This document shows positions 11,100 through 22,967 of a DNA stretch of 64,000 nt, in pieces (position 1 is the stretch's first letter; every line of letters starts with the position of its first letter). Origin of the DNA: Papio anubis (Eukaryota; Chordata; Mammalia; Primates; Cercopithecidae); NCBI RefSeq assembly GCF_008728515.1, contig NC_044986.1, forward strand, positions 52,192,855 to 52,256,854, in the 5' to 3' direction. The translations under genes were made by a program, and so were the position numbers. The notes below the pieces were generated by a model. It saw nothing but the letters and a program-made list of their open reading frames with translations. It was not told the DNA's origin and did not search any database.

Positions 11100-11610
11100 A
11101 ATGATAGTAAGAACTGTAAGAGTTACAGAAAGAGGAAAGAAACACAAAAAGTGACTTAACAGTCAAAGACAGGCTTACTTTGGAGAATAAACCTGAGAGG
11201 GGCTTCTGGCTGATTTCGGTCAGGAGCAATCCTTCTTACAAACTAAGATTATTTGAGGATTCAGGAAGAGAGAGCTTATCACAGGCTTGGAATGTTTCTG
11301 TGTGGAGGAGAAGTTTATTGTGGGGTTGGGATGTTTCTGGTAGGAAAGGAGGTTATCTTGGGGCTGACACCTCTCTGGCCAGAGTGGAGGTTATCTTGGA
11401 GTTGGCATGTTTATGGTCAGGGAGAGTTTTATCTTAGGGTTGGAATGTTTTTGTTCAGAGATGTCATTTGTAGTTTATGGTCATGTTGACATTAGCCATT
11501 AGGCTGATGCCCTTTGGTTTGGATTTAGGCAGCTTTTGATCAAAGGAAATTTTAAAATTGTGGTACTTGTCTAAGATGGCAGTGCTCCTGCTCTGTCAAG
11601 AACAAAAATC
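11100..11610 (-). mobile_element. Unclassified LTR-like block containing a 38-bp minisatellite
   Basis: Composition changes sharply from AT-rich L1 tail to a G-rich, moderately complex block. On the minus strand it has an arrangement reminiscent of ERV LTRs ('gcactgccatcttagacaag' at one end), but I cannot assign a family or ends. Its centre holds a degenerate 38-base tandem array (11286-11463), which also explains the open frames at 11180-11489. It could instead be a unique minisatellite locus. Confidence 0.35.
11286..11463 (+). repeat. Degenerate 38-bp tandem repeat, about 4.7 units
   Basis: Units start at 11286 (39 bases), 11325, 11363 and 11401 (38 bases each) and 11439 (partial, 25 bases). 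Shared core: 'gttggnatgttt', 'tggtcag', then 'ggttatcttggg'. The third unit is the most diverged at its start ('gctgacacctctctgg') but keeps 'gtggaggttatcttgga'. Units differ by roughly a quarter of positions, so the array is old. Confidence 0.85.
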
Positions 11611-11639
11611 AATGAAATGAAAAGCAAAAAAATGAAAAC

Positions 11640-11806
11640 TACACATTTTTGTATATATAACATATGTTTTAAAATATGAATTATTTTTGTATATGCATTA
11701 TTTTATATTAATTTTATATATGAATTATTTTTGTATATGTAACATATTTTAATATATGAATTATTTATATATGTGTGTGTGTGTACACACACACATATAA
11801 ATTCAG
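11640..11806. repeat. AT-rich low-complexity tract with TG/CA palindrome
   Basis: Alternating 'tatatgaattatttttgtat' motifs recur about every 50-70 bases and end in a TG run joined to a CA run. Bases 11774-11795 form a perfect 22-base palindrome, continued by imperfect TA-rich arms on both sides. Confidence 0.85.
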
Positions 11807-12099
11807 TGAGGCTGATGGGGCTGGAATTGTAGGTCACACCTGGAGATAAGGTAATATGCACTAAGATATTCTAAATGTCGGCATAGGAGTCACCTTGAAT
11901 TTTTTCTGAATTTCTAATCCATGCATGCACTCTAAGCTAATAGTAAGCTGTGTGTGCATAGGTTGTAACTCCATGATGCCAGGCAAAAAAGCAACTGGGG
12001 AGTTCCAAGTATTTGTGTGGATATATATTCTCATTTATCCTAGGTAAACAGTTGGAGTACAATTACAGCAATATAGGGAAAGTGCTTGTTTACCCATCT

Positions 12100-12815
12100 C
12101 ATAGAGGCTGATACCATTTAGAATGTCTCCAACAACCAGTATCTCACATTCCATCAACATTTGTATTTCTTTTTAACTTTAGACATTTGAATGGATGCTA
12201 AGTGCTTTTACATTGTGGTTTTAATTTACTGTTTCCCTATACTGATGAATAATGTTGAGCATCTTCTCATATATTTAATGGTCATTCACATATCTTCTTT
12301 GGGAAATATCTTTGAAACCGTTGTCAATTTTCTACTATCAATGTGTTTTATGTCTTTTTATTAAGTGAATTGTAAGAGCTCTTATATGCTGAATGTAAGT
12401 ACACACAAATAAGAGAGAGATAGAAAGTGTTTTCTCTATATACATTGCCTTAATTTTTTTGTATCTGTGTCTTTCATAAAGCAATAGTGTTTTTTAATTT
12501 TTGAAGATATCAATTTATTATTTTTCATTTTACATTTTGTGTTTTCTTTTCTTCTTATCTATAACAGTCCACAGTCCAAAAGAATCCTTCTTTTACTTTT
12601 CTATAGCATTTTATTGTTTTATGTTATAGATTTAGGCCTATAATTCATTTCAAGTTAATCCATCACACTGAATGAGGTAATTGTTGAACATTAGTTCATC
12701 CATATGGATATACAAATGTTCCAGCATAATTCAATGTGAAGATTATCATCTTTCCACTAAATTACTTTAGCATATTTGTTGAAAACCAATTGACAAAATT
12801 CACAGAAATTCAATA
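12100..12815 (-). mobile_element. Old L1 (L1M-type) ORF2 fragment
   Basis: The plus strand shows L1 ORF2 in reverse and strongly diverged: 'gttgagcatcttctcatata', 'gtcattcacatatcttcttt', 'gtgaattgtaagagctctta', then 'ttgttgaaaaccaattgaca' near 12778-12797. The order matches the antisense 3' half of L1 ORF2. There is no poly-T end next to it, so it is truncated on both sides. Frames are destroyed. Confidence 0.75.
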
Positions 12816-13284
12816 TTTGGAAAGGTAGAGTAATATGAATACTAGTTTCAGTTCCAGACTTAAATAGATTTGTGCCATTGCAGTTATATTTTAAATTATT
12901 TGTTCTGTTTGTGTGTTTGTTTTATTGAAAATTTTTATGATACATATCATTGTTACAGAATGAAGCACGTACTTCATGTGAAAACATCTCACTTTTTAAA
13001 CTTGTTGTATTTTAGCTTCCCAACAAATATTTCAAACATCATCCAATTTTGTACATGAAAGCACAAACTTAAGATATTGACAGAGGCTTTTTATCAGCAA
13101 TTGTATTCATATTAAATCCACTCTTTTGCTGGAGACTGAATACATATGCTTTATTTTTCATCTGTCAACTCCTGAATCTTTCTGAAGCTCATTTCAGATT
13201 TCAAGATCCACTCAATATAGTTTCTCCCACAATTTGCTCTTACCCCAAACCTATATAGAATTTTTACAGGAAAATAATAAAGTC
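12816..13284. other. AT-rich sequence without recognised feature
   Basis: About 470 bases separating the L1M fragment and an MLT1 LTR. I see nothing I can name. The open frame 12870-13058 has no recognisable domain. Confidence 0.4.
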
Positions 13285-13613
13285 TTAGTTATCTTAAGGC
13301 TACTCTAACAAAGTACCATAGACTGGGTGGCTTGTAATGAACAAAAACTTATTTCTGACAGATATCAGGGTGCCAATATGGTTGAGTTCCGGTAAGATCC
13401 CTCTTCCAGGTTGCAGACTGCTGTTTTCTTCTATATTCTCATATGATGGAATAAGAATAAGAGAGCTCTCTTCATAAGGACACTAATCTCATTCATGAGG
13501 GCTTCATCTTCAAGATCTAATTACCTCCCCAAAGCTTCCTCTACTATAACATTGAAAGTTAGGAGTTTAACATACACATTTTGGTGGGACACAAAAATCC
13601 AGTTCATTGCAAT
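13285..13613 (-). mobile_element. MLT1-type MaLR solo LTR
   Basis: Reverse-oriented MLT1: 'cttagttatcttaaggctac', 'accatagactgggtggcttg', 'cactaatctcattcatgagg', 'ctaattacctcccc', 'gtgggacacaaaaatccagt', ending near 'ttcattgca'. It is more diverged than the copy at 413-746. No internal sequence is attached. Confidence 0.75.
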
Positions 13614-14322
13614 TAGAACCCCAAACTACTATACATCTCCCCACCTTTCATTATTCTTTATTTGTATTATACTACCTAAAGTGCTTCCCTGCATCACCAA
13701 ATCCAATACATTTTGTACCTTTCATTTTTCAAGAAGAAGCTCCAGTAACTTGTTCCCAATTGCAGTAACTCAGTGACTTTTCCTTCTTCTGAATACCTGT
13801 CATATTTTCTACCACACACTTCATTAACCCAGGTCGGAACTGAGCTTTAGATGAAACATTGCTTTTCCTCAATTATTAAAATTTTTTGTTTTCATTCTAA
13901 CTCTGTAAGCTTGTTTAAGTTAAGCCTTCAACTAATGGACACTAGAAAGTGGATGCCAATTTATTGGGGTGCAGTGATTCATATAGGAATCAGTTTAGTC
14001 ATTTTTTTTTCTTCCCTATTTTATTCATTGCTACTACAAATGGTGTCCAACCACTAAATAAGCCCCTTAATTTTTTTTTTTTTTAAATCTGGTCCCATTA
14101 CAGATTCTAATACTGAAATCTACTTATGGGACTAACTGGGTCTTATTAAGTCAATAATTTACTTTACTTTTCTGAGCATCATCTCCTTCATCTATACAAT
14201 GAGAAAGCATTACCTATTTCTAGTAGTGTTTCTTTCATCAAAATAAAAGCTGAATCATTTTAAACTTTTAAAATATTGAGTATATTCAATATATAAATCA
14301 ATATGGGTCAGGAATCACTGAA
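13614..14322. other. AT-rich sequence, no recognised gene
   Basis: Contains a T run near 14070-14083 and short AT-rich stretches. No family or functional element recognised. Confidence 0.4.
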
Positions 14323-14372
14323 AATATTATATATATAATAATATATATATAAGATATATATATATCTATCTT
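14323..14372. repeat. (TA)n microsatellite next to an L1 tail
   Basis: A run of 'atatata' blocks with a few interruptions, immediately left of the L1 3' end. It may have grown from the L1 A-rich tail or have been part of the integration site. Confidence 0.85.
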
Positions 14373-14881
14373 TTTTATTACTATACTTTAAGTTCTGGGA
14401 TACATGTGCAGAACGTGCAGGTTTATTACCAAGGTATACATGTGCCATGGTGGTTTGCTGCACCCATCATCCCATCATCTGCATTAGTTATTTCTCTTAA
14501 TGCTGTCCCTCCCTAGCCCTCCATCCCCTGACAGGCTTCAGTGTGTGATGTTCCCCTCCCTGTGTCCATGTGTTCTCACTGGTAAACTCCCACTTACAAC
14601 TGAGAACATGTGGTGTTTGGTTTCCTGTTCCTGTGTTAGTTTGTTGAGAATTATGGGATCCAGCTTCATCCATATCCCTGCAAAGGACATGAACTCATCC
14701 TTTTTTATGGCTCCATAGTATTCCATGGTGTATATGTGTCACATTTTCTTTATCTAGTCTATCATTGATGAGCATTTGGGTTGGCTCCAAGTCTTTGCTA
14801 TTGTGAATAGTGCTGGAATAAACATACGTGTGCATGTGTCTTTATAGTAGAATGTTTTATAATCCTGTGGGTATATACCCA
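14373..14881 (-). mobile_element. 5'-truncated L1PA-type 3' end
   Basis: Starts at the left with a T-rich tail complement, then 'aagttctgggatacatgtgc' and 'gtgcaggtttattaccaagg' of the 3'UTR, the ORF2 C-terminus, and stops abruptly after 'tgtgggtatatacccag' at 14881. Low divergence and the 3'UTR wording place it among primate-specific L1PA copies. It is only about 510 bases, a typical 5' truncation. No clear target duplication was found. Confidence 0.88.
14538..14726 (-). pseudogene. L1 ORF2 C-terminal remnant with stop read-through
   Basis: Translated on the minus strand, this frame gives the characteristic end of the L1 ORF2 protein (MEYYGAIKKDEFMSFAGIW, then LTQEQETKHHMFSVVSG). L1 ORF2 normally stops shortly after the 'HxMFS' segment. 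Here the frame continues about 17 more codons into the former 3'UTR, so the natural stop has been lost by mutation. It is a fragment without endonuclease or reverse transcriptase domains and has no function of its own. Confidence 0.8.
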
Positions 14882-15264
14882 GGCATTCTTTAAAGTAAAA
14901 AAGGTATCCTATTTTTAAAAATGGACTAGTTTAAGTCACTACAATTGCATACCTCTCCTGAAGGCAATAATCAGACTTCAGAGTGCCACAGAAATGCTTT
15001 CTGCATAATACCTCCAATTATGTCATAAGAATATTAAAACTACTGGTATCTGAGGGTTGTCATTTAATAAAAGTAAAATGCTTTATCACTTGACTAATGA
15101 CTTTCTTAAGTAAAACTGAATAGTCTGTCAAGTATATTTAGTGACCATTTACTGCTAGTACAGATTGGTGTGACTGTACTGATTTTTGCTAAGGCTGTGG
15201 TGGTTTATCTAATATTGTTTTACACCATAAGTGAAAATGTCAACCAAAAAAAGGTGATAAGCAT
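14882..15264. other. Sequence without recognised feature
   Basis: Nothing nameable. It may include more of the hAT-Charlie element whose end lies at 15265-15362, but the match is too weak to call. Confidence 0.35.
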
Positions 15265-15362
15265 CTTCATATTATTTTTAAAATGGTTTTAATCGTTAAG
15301 ACACCAAGAAAGGGTCTCAGGGATCCTCAAGGGTTGATATAGCCCACTTTGAAAACTGCAGC
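15265..15362 (-). mobile_element. hAT-Charlie (MER1-group) terminal fragment
   Basis: Reading the minus strand from 15362: 'tgcagttttcaaagtggg', then 'cccttgaggatccctgagac', 'cctttcttgg' and an 'attaaaaccatttt' stretch. This follows the order of a MER1/Charlie terminal region: inverted terminal repeat, a 'ggtccctgagaccctttc'-like block, then 'caaaactattt'. The other end was not found. Non-autonomous remnant. Confidence 0.55.
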
Positions 15363-17934
15363 AGTAAATTATGAGGGATATCCAAAAGGATTATTACATG
15401 GCCCTCAAATTAGAACTTCTGTTGTCTCCCTAGTGTATAGACATTGCGTGGTATTATCTGTTTGAAATAAAGAAAAAAATGCCAAAATTATAGCTGAAAA
15501 TCAAGTTGTGATTAGCTCACATAAATGAAACATATCTTGAAATGCATCTGCAATTAATGTCACCACTCTTAGTCATTTTCCAAGTCTCACCTAACTTCTG
15601 CCTAAATTAAACAAGTGAAATGGTATGCATTAAGACTCCTTTAATCTACATTTTCCAAATCTTTGGTAGTAGACCTAATCTCACTGATTCCACAGGGATG
15701 GTGTATCTTTTGGTTTATAATTTTAATATTTAGGAAACAATCTAAGGCCGACCTTTGACTTTTTCTTCAATTTTAGTCCTGAATGCACAGATTTTTTTTT
15801 TTTTTTTGCCAATGTAAGGATTTTGCTCCAAGTGTGCATTCAAAATCAGGAGAAACAGTAGCAGGCTGAAAGTCCTTTTCAGTTAATAATATTAAATGAG
15901 ATATTAGCATGCTCCCCATCTACTTAAGTCGTAAACAATGTCATGAACAACTAGATGCTTCTAAAGATTTTTGTGGATCAAATTATAGGATTATTTATTT
16001 GACACTGTTACCTACTATGGTGATGACACTCACCTTGTCTCTTGGGGCTAAGTGTTGCTACCGCTCCTGAATCCAGTCATCTGCATGGCACCCAGAAACC
16101 TATTTCAGTAGCAGAATCTCCTGACTTCATTCATAATGGACATAGGACATCTATTACTGTGTTTCTTTCAAGGGTGCCAGAATTCCCTTCATTGATATCT
16201 TTCCCAGTGGTTTGGTGAAGGGACACTAGCCATAGTTAAAAGACAGGTATAATAAACTAGTTCCAAACTCCAGATATTCAATCCAAGGAATATGTTCTAC
16301 AGCCAGGGCAGAGTTGTCATAATTTCTGACCGTATGCAGTTGAGGACTAGCCTCTCAGAGAAAGGGGCTTAGACAGAAGAAATCTCTGAAAGACCTCATG
16401 ATGTGGAAATGTTTAGGAGCCTTCTCTCTTCATCTCCTCATTACATGAGAAAGAAAGAAGCTAACTTGTTTGATCTTTTTTATTTTTATGTATTTGAGGG
16501 TATAAAGTTTAAGACTCAGACCTGACAGTATAATGAAAGGATACTGATAAAGTTTGATTACTCTTTGGCCTCAATAAATATTTATACTTTCTGTGATTCA
16601 TGCTTATTTTCAAAGTTCATGTGCTTAAGTGTTTGAACAGTGTAAACTATGTTTCTCATAGAGCAAAGCTCTACTCGGTGGGTTCTTGTTGTTTAGCCCT
16701 ATTTTGAAAGGACCAATATTCTTGCCATTCCACTGCTCTAAATAATTGAAATAAATCATGGCACAATTGATTTCCCCTTAGCAAAAGGTTTTAAAGACTA
16801 CAATTGATCACGAAGACAGCCAAATCATCTGCGTAGTTATGCTGCAACATGTTTGGTGGTTGCATGAAGATACTGGTCATCAATTTCAAGTACAGACATA
16901 AAAATTATTGGCACTTTGAAAACTGATGCCATATTGAAATTTCTTTTGCATCCTCTCCTAAAAGTTCTAAATGTTTTCTAAATAGAATATGTTTTGTGTA
17001 ACATGGTACATACAGCTTAAGATCAGTAACCTGTTGTTGTATTGAAATATGTATATATATATATAACATTTTCTTTTTTACTCCCATATTCATAATTCTG
17101 CTTACATTATCCATTCATTTATTCACTTAGAAAATATGTATTGTATTACTACAGTCAGTCTGTCATTTCATGATACTCTTGGAGACATTATATTTAGTAA
17201 GATACATACTAGAAATGCTATATTCAAACATGTATTACTAGATAAAACCATCTCTGATGATAGAAATCCTAATTTTCTCTCCACCAATTCCTTAAAGTTC
17301 ATTTTATGGTATAATAAGAAGCAATAAGCTACAGTGATAACAACATAGGAGGAAAAACCAAAACAAAAACATAGAAAGAAACAAACAAAAAACCTTGGGT
17401 TAATATGATACCTACTACGTAAAAGCATTGACTGGAACTAGAATTATTATTTAAACCTTGTGATATTCGGTTTCCTATTGGTCAAATAAGGATGATGATA
17501 CTTAGATTATACAGCTGTTCTACGGATTTAAATACAACACTTCTGATTCTTACAACCATCTAACTACTGCTCTGTTGTAAATTCTCACCACATATTTTAG
17601 CAGGTTCATTATCTTCTACTCACCCAGAGAGAGGCACACAAGAATTTGGGTAAATAAAGTAACAAAGTATATGCTACCTTTACCTACTTTTATTCTTACT
17701 GTTTTTTTAATTTTTTACCATAGGTGGGCATTAAGCAGGTTAGTCCACATGGCTATCGTGTAATACTTTCTCTGTCTTCAAGTCTATACAAATGCACCCT
17801 GTACACTATACATAGCTGTTTATTTACTTATTTATGATTTTCTATTTTTTTCTTATTCAGTTTTGCTATCTTTTCAACAAACTCCAAGCAACTCCAAATA
17901 AAATAACATATTTTTTACTTTTGTAGTATTCCCT
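15363..17934. other. Apparently unique AT-rich sequence
   Basis: About 2.6 kb with a T run at 15791-15807, a TA run near 17051-17063 and no recognised family. Part of 16010-16450 is slightly less AT-rich and could be an old, unrecognised repeat. Open frames at 16905-17428 lack recognisable domains. Confidence 0.4.
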
Positions 17935-18317
17935 TGATACGGTTTGGCTCTTTGTCCCCACCCAAATCTTATCTCGAATTATAATCCCCACATGTGGAGC
18001 GAAGAACCTGTAATCTCCACATGTCCAGGGAGGGAGGTGATTGGATCATGAGGGTAGTTTCCCCCATGCTGTTCTCATGATAGTGAGTGCATTCTTACAA
18101 GATCTGATGGTTTTATAAATGGTAGTTTTTCCTGCAATGACGCACAGACTCTCCCTCACCTGCCACCATGTAAGATATGCCTGCTTCTGCTTCCGCCATG
18201 ATTGTAAGTTGTTTGAGGCTTTCCCAGCCATTTGGTACTGTGAGTCAATTAAACTTCTTTCCTTTATAAATTACCCAATCTCAGGTATTTCTTTATAGCC
18301 ATGTGAAAACAGACTAA
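17935..18317 (+). mobile_element. MST/THE1-type MaLR solo LTR
   Basis: Begins TGATACGGTTTGGCT, then 'tccccacccaaatcttatct', 'gtgattggatcatgagggta', 'catgctgttctcatgatagt', 'gccaccatgtaagatatgcc', 'ttaaacttctttcctttata' and 'gtgaaaacagactaatg'. This is the standard order of an MST/THE1 LTR on the plus strand. A local repeat of a 'cccacatgt'-like string (about 17987-18025) makes it slightly longer than usual. No internal region. Confidence 0.88.
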
Positions 18318-20031
18318 TGTGCTATATATGAAAAGCAAAGTGATTTTATCTATATAGTATTTGCTCAATAATTATCTTGCAATATATCCTGGCAGGCATA
18401 ATCTCTTGAAAGTAATTGAGTTGCAAGAAAAATAATACCCCTGTATTTTTCCATGTTCTTTTGGTTATGATGTATTGAGGGCTGTGTTTAATTCTTGTTT
18501 TTAAATAATACAAATCTTTTTAGAAAACCAAATAAAGTTATGCTTTTAAGTAATGGTAGTTACTCTTATTTATTAAAAGACACACTATCTGTAACTTTTG
18601 ATAATTTACTGTAAATCATACATTCATTTTGACATTTCAAAAATAATCTAGATAATTTAATGTCTTAAGGTATCAAAATATTGAAATTGAAAATCCCTGC
18701 AACATATAAAACAGTTTTGGTAATTTTATTCTTTCTTTTTCTTAATTTGAAAGTTCCATTTAAATAATATATTTTAGTGCAAAATATGAACACATATAAT
18801 TTTTTTTCACATATACTTTTTATTCAGGGCTCCACTGTATTGACTTAACTGATATATAATTAGCAGGACTCTTTTCTATAAGAGAAGCTCCTATTGATAG
18901 TAAGGTTAATATGAGAGATGCAAAATCAAACCAAAAAAAGTGTTTTCACAACCCATTTAGTTAGCAAGAGGTCAAGTAGATCCATTGTCTTGTAAACATT
19001 TAAAAATTTATTTACTTTCATCATCTAAAATTTAAATGTATAGTTTATAATATTTAGGATATTGATGATTAAAAGTCCTTGTGGATTTTAATTCTCAAAA
19101 TCTCTGTAATCCTTCTTATAGTAAGAACTTTATTGGACATAATTAGTATTCTGCTTAGAATACAGAAAACCTGCTAATCTCTTTAAGCCAGGTATGCTAG
19201 AACAATGTACAATTATATTTGAAGTTATCTCTGAGTAAAGACTCTAAATAATTTTCAACCAAATAGATGGTGAGTAATATGAATCAGTAGCTCATAATAA
19301 ATGGTCAACTTTCAAGGTAAATATATATTTCTTGAGTGCCTGCTTTGTGCAAAGTTGCATTTTAGATTACAAAGCTGTTTCTACTAAAATGAAATAGAAT
19401 ATATCTATAATGCTAAATCAAAAGGGGGATTCAAACAAAAATGAACCAATGTGGTTATGCAAATATATGTGCTATGTTCGAAGACTGAACTAATTGTTGA
19501 GGAAGCAGTATTTGTGTCTATGTTTTTACTGTGAGAGTCAGAGTAACTTATACAAATAAGATACTTTTAACTTGGGATTCCAAAAATAAAAAAGGCATTC
19601 ACAGATAGAAAAGATAAAGTGTATGTTTTCTAACAGTAAAAATAGCAAGTGGAAAGTTGTAGAGCTAGAACAATGAGTGGTGTGTTGAAAGAACAGAATT
19701 ATGTGACTGTGTCATAGGCTATGAAATAGGAAAATTATGGGAATGGAAGATGATTATAGCAAAATTATGAAAGATTGTGGATGTGAAGATAAGAGATACA
19801 AATTTTATTTGAGGAGATTTAGCTTTTTTTTTTTTTTTTAAGATGATTATATAATCTTAATTGAATTGTAGGAAGTTTGCATTACTGCTTGCAACGATGA
19901 TACCCTGAAGACAAGGTGTGAGAAGTCAAGAAACTAAACTGGAAAAAGTGATGTGGAATTGAACATAATTTTTCTTTGGAAAGTACGCCAAAAAGTGAAC
20001 TGTGTAGTGGAATATGTAATGAAAGGCTTTT
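18318..20031. other. AT-rich sequence, possible L2 trace
   Basis: No gene. A short stretch near 19325-19365 ('cttgagtgcctgctttgtgc') is reminiscent of an L2/MIR 3' region but is too short to call. A T run lies at 19826-19840. Confidence 0.4.
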
Positions 20032-21761
20032 TTTGTTCCACTTTACTGGTTTTCAAGTTTATTTTAGGTTCAGGAGTACATATGCAGGTTTGTTACACAG
20101 ATAAATCGCATGTCACTGAGGTTTGGTGCATGAATGATTCCATCACCCACGTAGTGAGCATAGTGCTTAATAGGTAGCTTTTCAATCCTTACCTTCTTTC
20201 CATCCTCTCCCGTCTGGTAGTCCCCAGTGTCTATTGTTCCCATTGTTATGTCCATGTGAACTCAATGTTTAGCTCCCACTTACAAGTGAGAACATGTGGA
20301 ATGGGGCTTCTATTCTTGTGTTAATTCACTTGGGATAATAGCCTCTAGCTACATCCATTTTGCTGCAATGAATATGATTTTGTATGGCTGCATGATATTC
20401 CATGGTGTATGTGTAGCACATTTTCTTCATCCACTTCACTATTGATAGGGATCTAGGTTGATTCCACATCTTTGCTATAACAAATGGTGCTGCGATGAAC
20501 ATTTGAATGCATGCATTATTTTTACAATGATTTATTTTCTTTTGGCTATATAAACAGTAGTGGGATTGCTGGGTCAAATGGTAATTCTGTTTTAAGTTAT
20601 TTGAGAAGTATCCAAACTGCTTTCCACAGTGGTCAATTAGTTTACATTCCCAACGGCAGTGTATAAGCATTCCCTTTTCTCTGCAATCTTGCCAACATCT
20701 GTTATTCTTTGCCTTTTTAAAAATAGCCATTCTGACTGTTGTGAGATGCTATTGCATTGCGGTTATAATTTTCATTTCTCTAATGATCTGTGGTATTGAC
20801 CATTTTTTTTTTCATATATTTGGTGGCTGCATGTATATTTTCTTTAGAGCAGTGTTTGTTCATGTCCTTTATCCATTTTAAAATGGGATTTTTTGTTTGT
20901 CGAATTGTTTAACTTATAGATTCTGGATATTAAACCTTTGTCAGTGTAGAGGTCACAGATACTTTCTCTCATTCCGAAGGTTGTCTGTTTACTTCATTGA
21001 TAGTTTCTTTTGCTGTGCAGAAGCTCTTTAGTTCCACTTATCAATTTTTGATTTTGTTGCAATTATTTTTGGGGATTTAGTCATAAGTTATTTGCCAAGA
21101 CTGATGTCCAGAATGATATTTTCTAGGTTTATTTTTACAGTTTAGGTCTGAAATTTACATCTTTAACCCATCTTGAGTAAATTTTTGTATATCCTGTAAT
21201 GTAGGAGTCTAGCTTCAATATCTGCATAAGGCAAGCTAGTTATCTCAGCACTATTTATTGAATACAGAGTCATTTGCCAATTGTTTATCTTTGTTGAATT
21301 TGTTGAAGGTCAAGTGGTCATAGCTGTGCAGCTTTACTTCTGGATTCTGTATTTTATTCCATTGATATGTATCTGTTTTTGTACCAATACCATGCTGTTT
21401 AGGTACTGTACCCTTGAAGTATAATTTGAGGTCAGACAATGAGACACCGCTAGCTTTGTTCTTTTGCTTAGAATTGCTTTGGCTATTTAAACTCCTTTTT
21501 ATTGGCTTATGCATTTTAGAATGACTTTTTTTCTAAGTCAGTGAAAAATGGCATTGGTAGTTTAAAAGGAATAACATTAAATTTGTAGATTGCTTTGGGC
21601 TATATGGCCATTTTAGTGATATTTATTCTTCCAGTCAATGAGCATGGAATAATTTTCCATTCATATGTATCATATATGATTTCTTTCAGCAAATAGAGAT
21701 ATTTCACCTCCTTGATTAGCTGTATTCCAAGTTATTTGTGTGTCTGTGTGTGGCTATTGTA

Positions 21762-21853
21762 TTAGGTTAGTGCAAAATTGCAGTTATTGTATTAGGTTAG
21801 TTCAAAAATTACTTTAAATGGCAAAAACTGCAATTACTTTTGCACCAACCTAA
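21762..21853. mobile_element. MADE1 (mariner MITE) with internal duplication
   Basis: Terminal inverted repeats ttaggtt (21762-21768) and aacctaa (21847-21853) flanked by TA on both sides (21760-21761, 21854-21855). The right arm 'gcaattacttttgcacc' is the typical MADE1 end. The element is 92 bases instead of about 80. A 30-base segment starting at 21755 is repeated from 21785, so the left terminal repeat occurs twice ('attaggttagtgcaaaa' and 'attaggttagttcaaaa'). It interrupts the L1 ORF2. MADE1 copies are known sources of miR-548 family hairpins; whether this one is processed cannot be seen. Confidence 0.88.
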
Positions 21854-22967
21854 TAAATGTGATTGCATTCTTGACGTGACTCTCAGCTCGAATGTTATTG
21901 GTATACAATAATTCTACTGATTTTTGACATTGATTTTGTAACCTGAAACTTTACTGTAGTCCTTTATCAGCTCTAGGAGCCTTTTCACAGAGACTTTAGG
22001 CTTTCCTAGGGATAGAATCATACCTAGAAAATCAGTGAAGAGGTATAATTTAACTTCTTTTCCTATTTAAGTGCCTTTTATTTATTTATCTTGCCTGTGC
22101 TCTCTGACTAGGACTTTCAGTACAATGTTGAATAGGAGTGGTGAGAGTAGGCATTGTCTTGCTCCGGTTCTTAAGGGCAAAGATTCCAGTTGATGCCCAT
22201 TTTGTATAACATTGACTATGGGTTTGAAATAGATGGCTTTTTTGTTATTTTGAGGTATGTTCCTTTGATGCCTACTTTGCTAAAGCTTTTTATCTTGAAG
22301 GGATGCTGGATTTTATCAAAAGCCTTTTCTTCATCTATTGAGATGATTATGTGGATTTTGTTTTTAGTACTGTTTACGTGGTGAAACCTTTGCCAGATTT
22401 TGGTATCAGAGTGATGCTTGCTTTGTACAATGAGTTAGGGAGGGATTCTTCCACCTCTGTTTTTTGGAATAGTTTCAGTAGGGTTGGTACCAGATCTTCT
22501 TTATACATCTGGTAACATTCAGCTGTGAATCATTCTGGTCCCAGACTCTTTTTGGTAGGTTTTTTGGTTTTTTTTTTTTAATTTTTTGGATTTAATTTCA
22601 GAACTCAATATTGGTCTGTTCAGGGTTTTGATTTTTTCCTGACTCAGTCTTTGGAGGTGGTGTGTTTCCAGGAATTTATCAGTTTTCTCTAGATTTTCTA
22701 GTTTGTGTGCATAGAGATGTTCATAGTAGTCTCTGAGAATCTTTTGAATTTCCTTTAGATCAGTTGTAAGATCACCTTTGTCATTTCTGATTGTGCTCAT
22801 TTGGATCTTCTCTCTTTTTTTTATTTGTTAATCTAGATGTGGCCTATCAATCCCCTTGTTTCCCTCAAAAAATCAGCTTTTTATTTTGTTGATCCTTTGT
22901 ATGGATTTTTGGGTCTTAATATCATTCAGTTCTTCTCTGATTTTGGTTATTTCTTTGCTTCTGCTAG

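Noticed and set aside
11286..11463. Regularly spaced repeats resembling a CRISPR array
   Set aside because: The 38-base units are head-to-tail with no unique spacers, are degenerate, and sit in primate nuclear DNA. It is a minisatellite.
16013..16027. Codons spelling YYGDD, resembling a reverse transcriptase active site
   Set aside because: The flanking translation has no similarity to the rest of a reverse transcriptase domain and meets a stop within about a dozen codons. Treated as chance.
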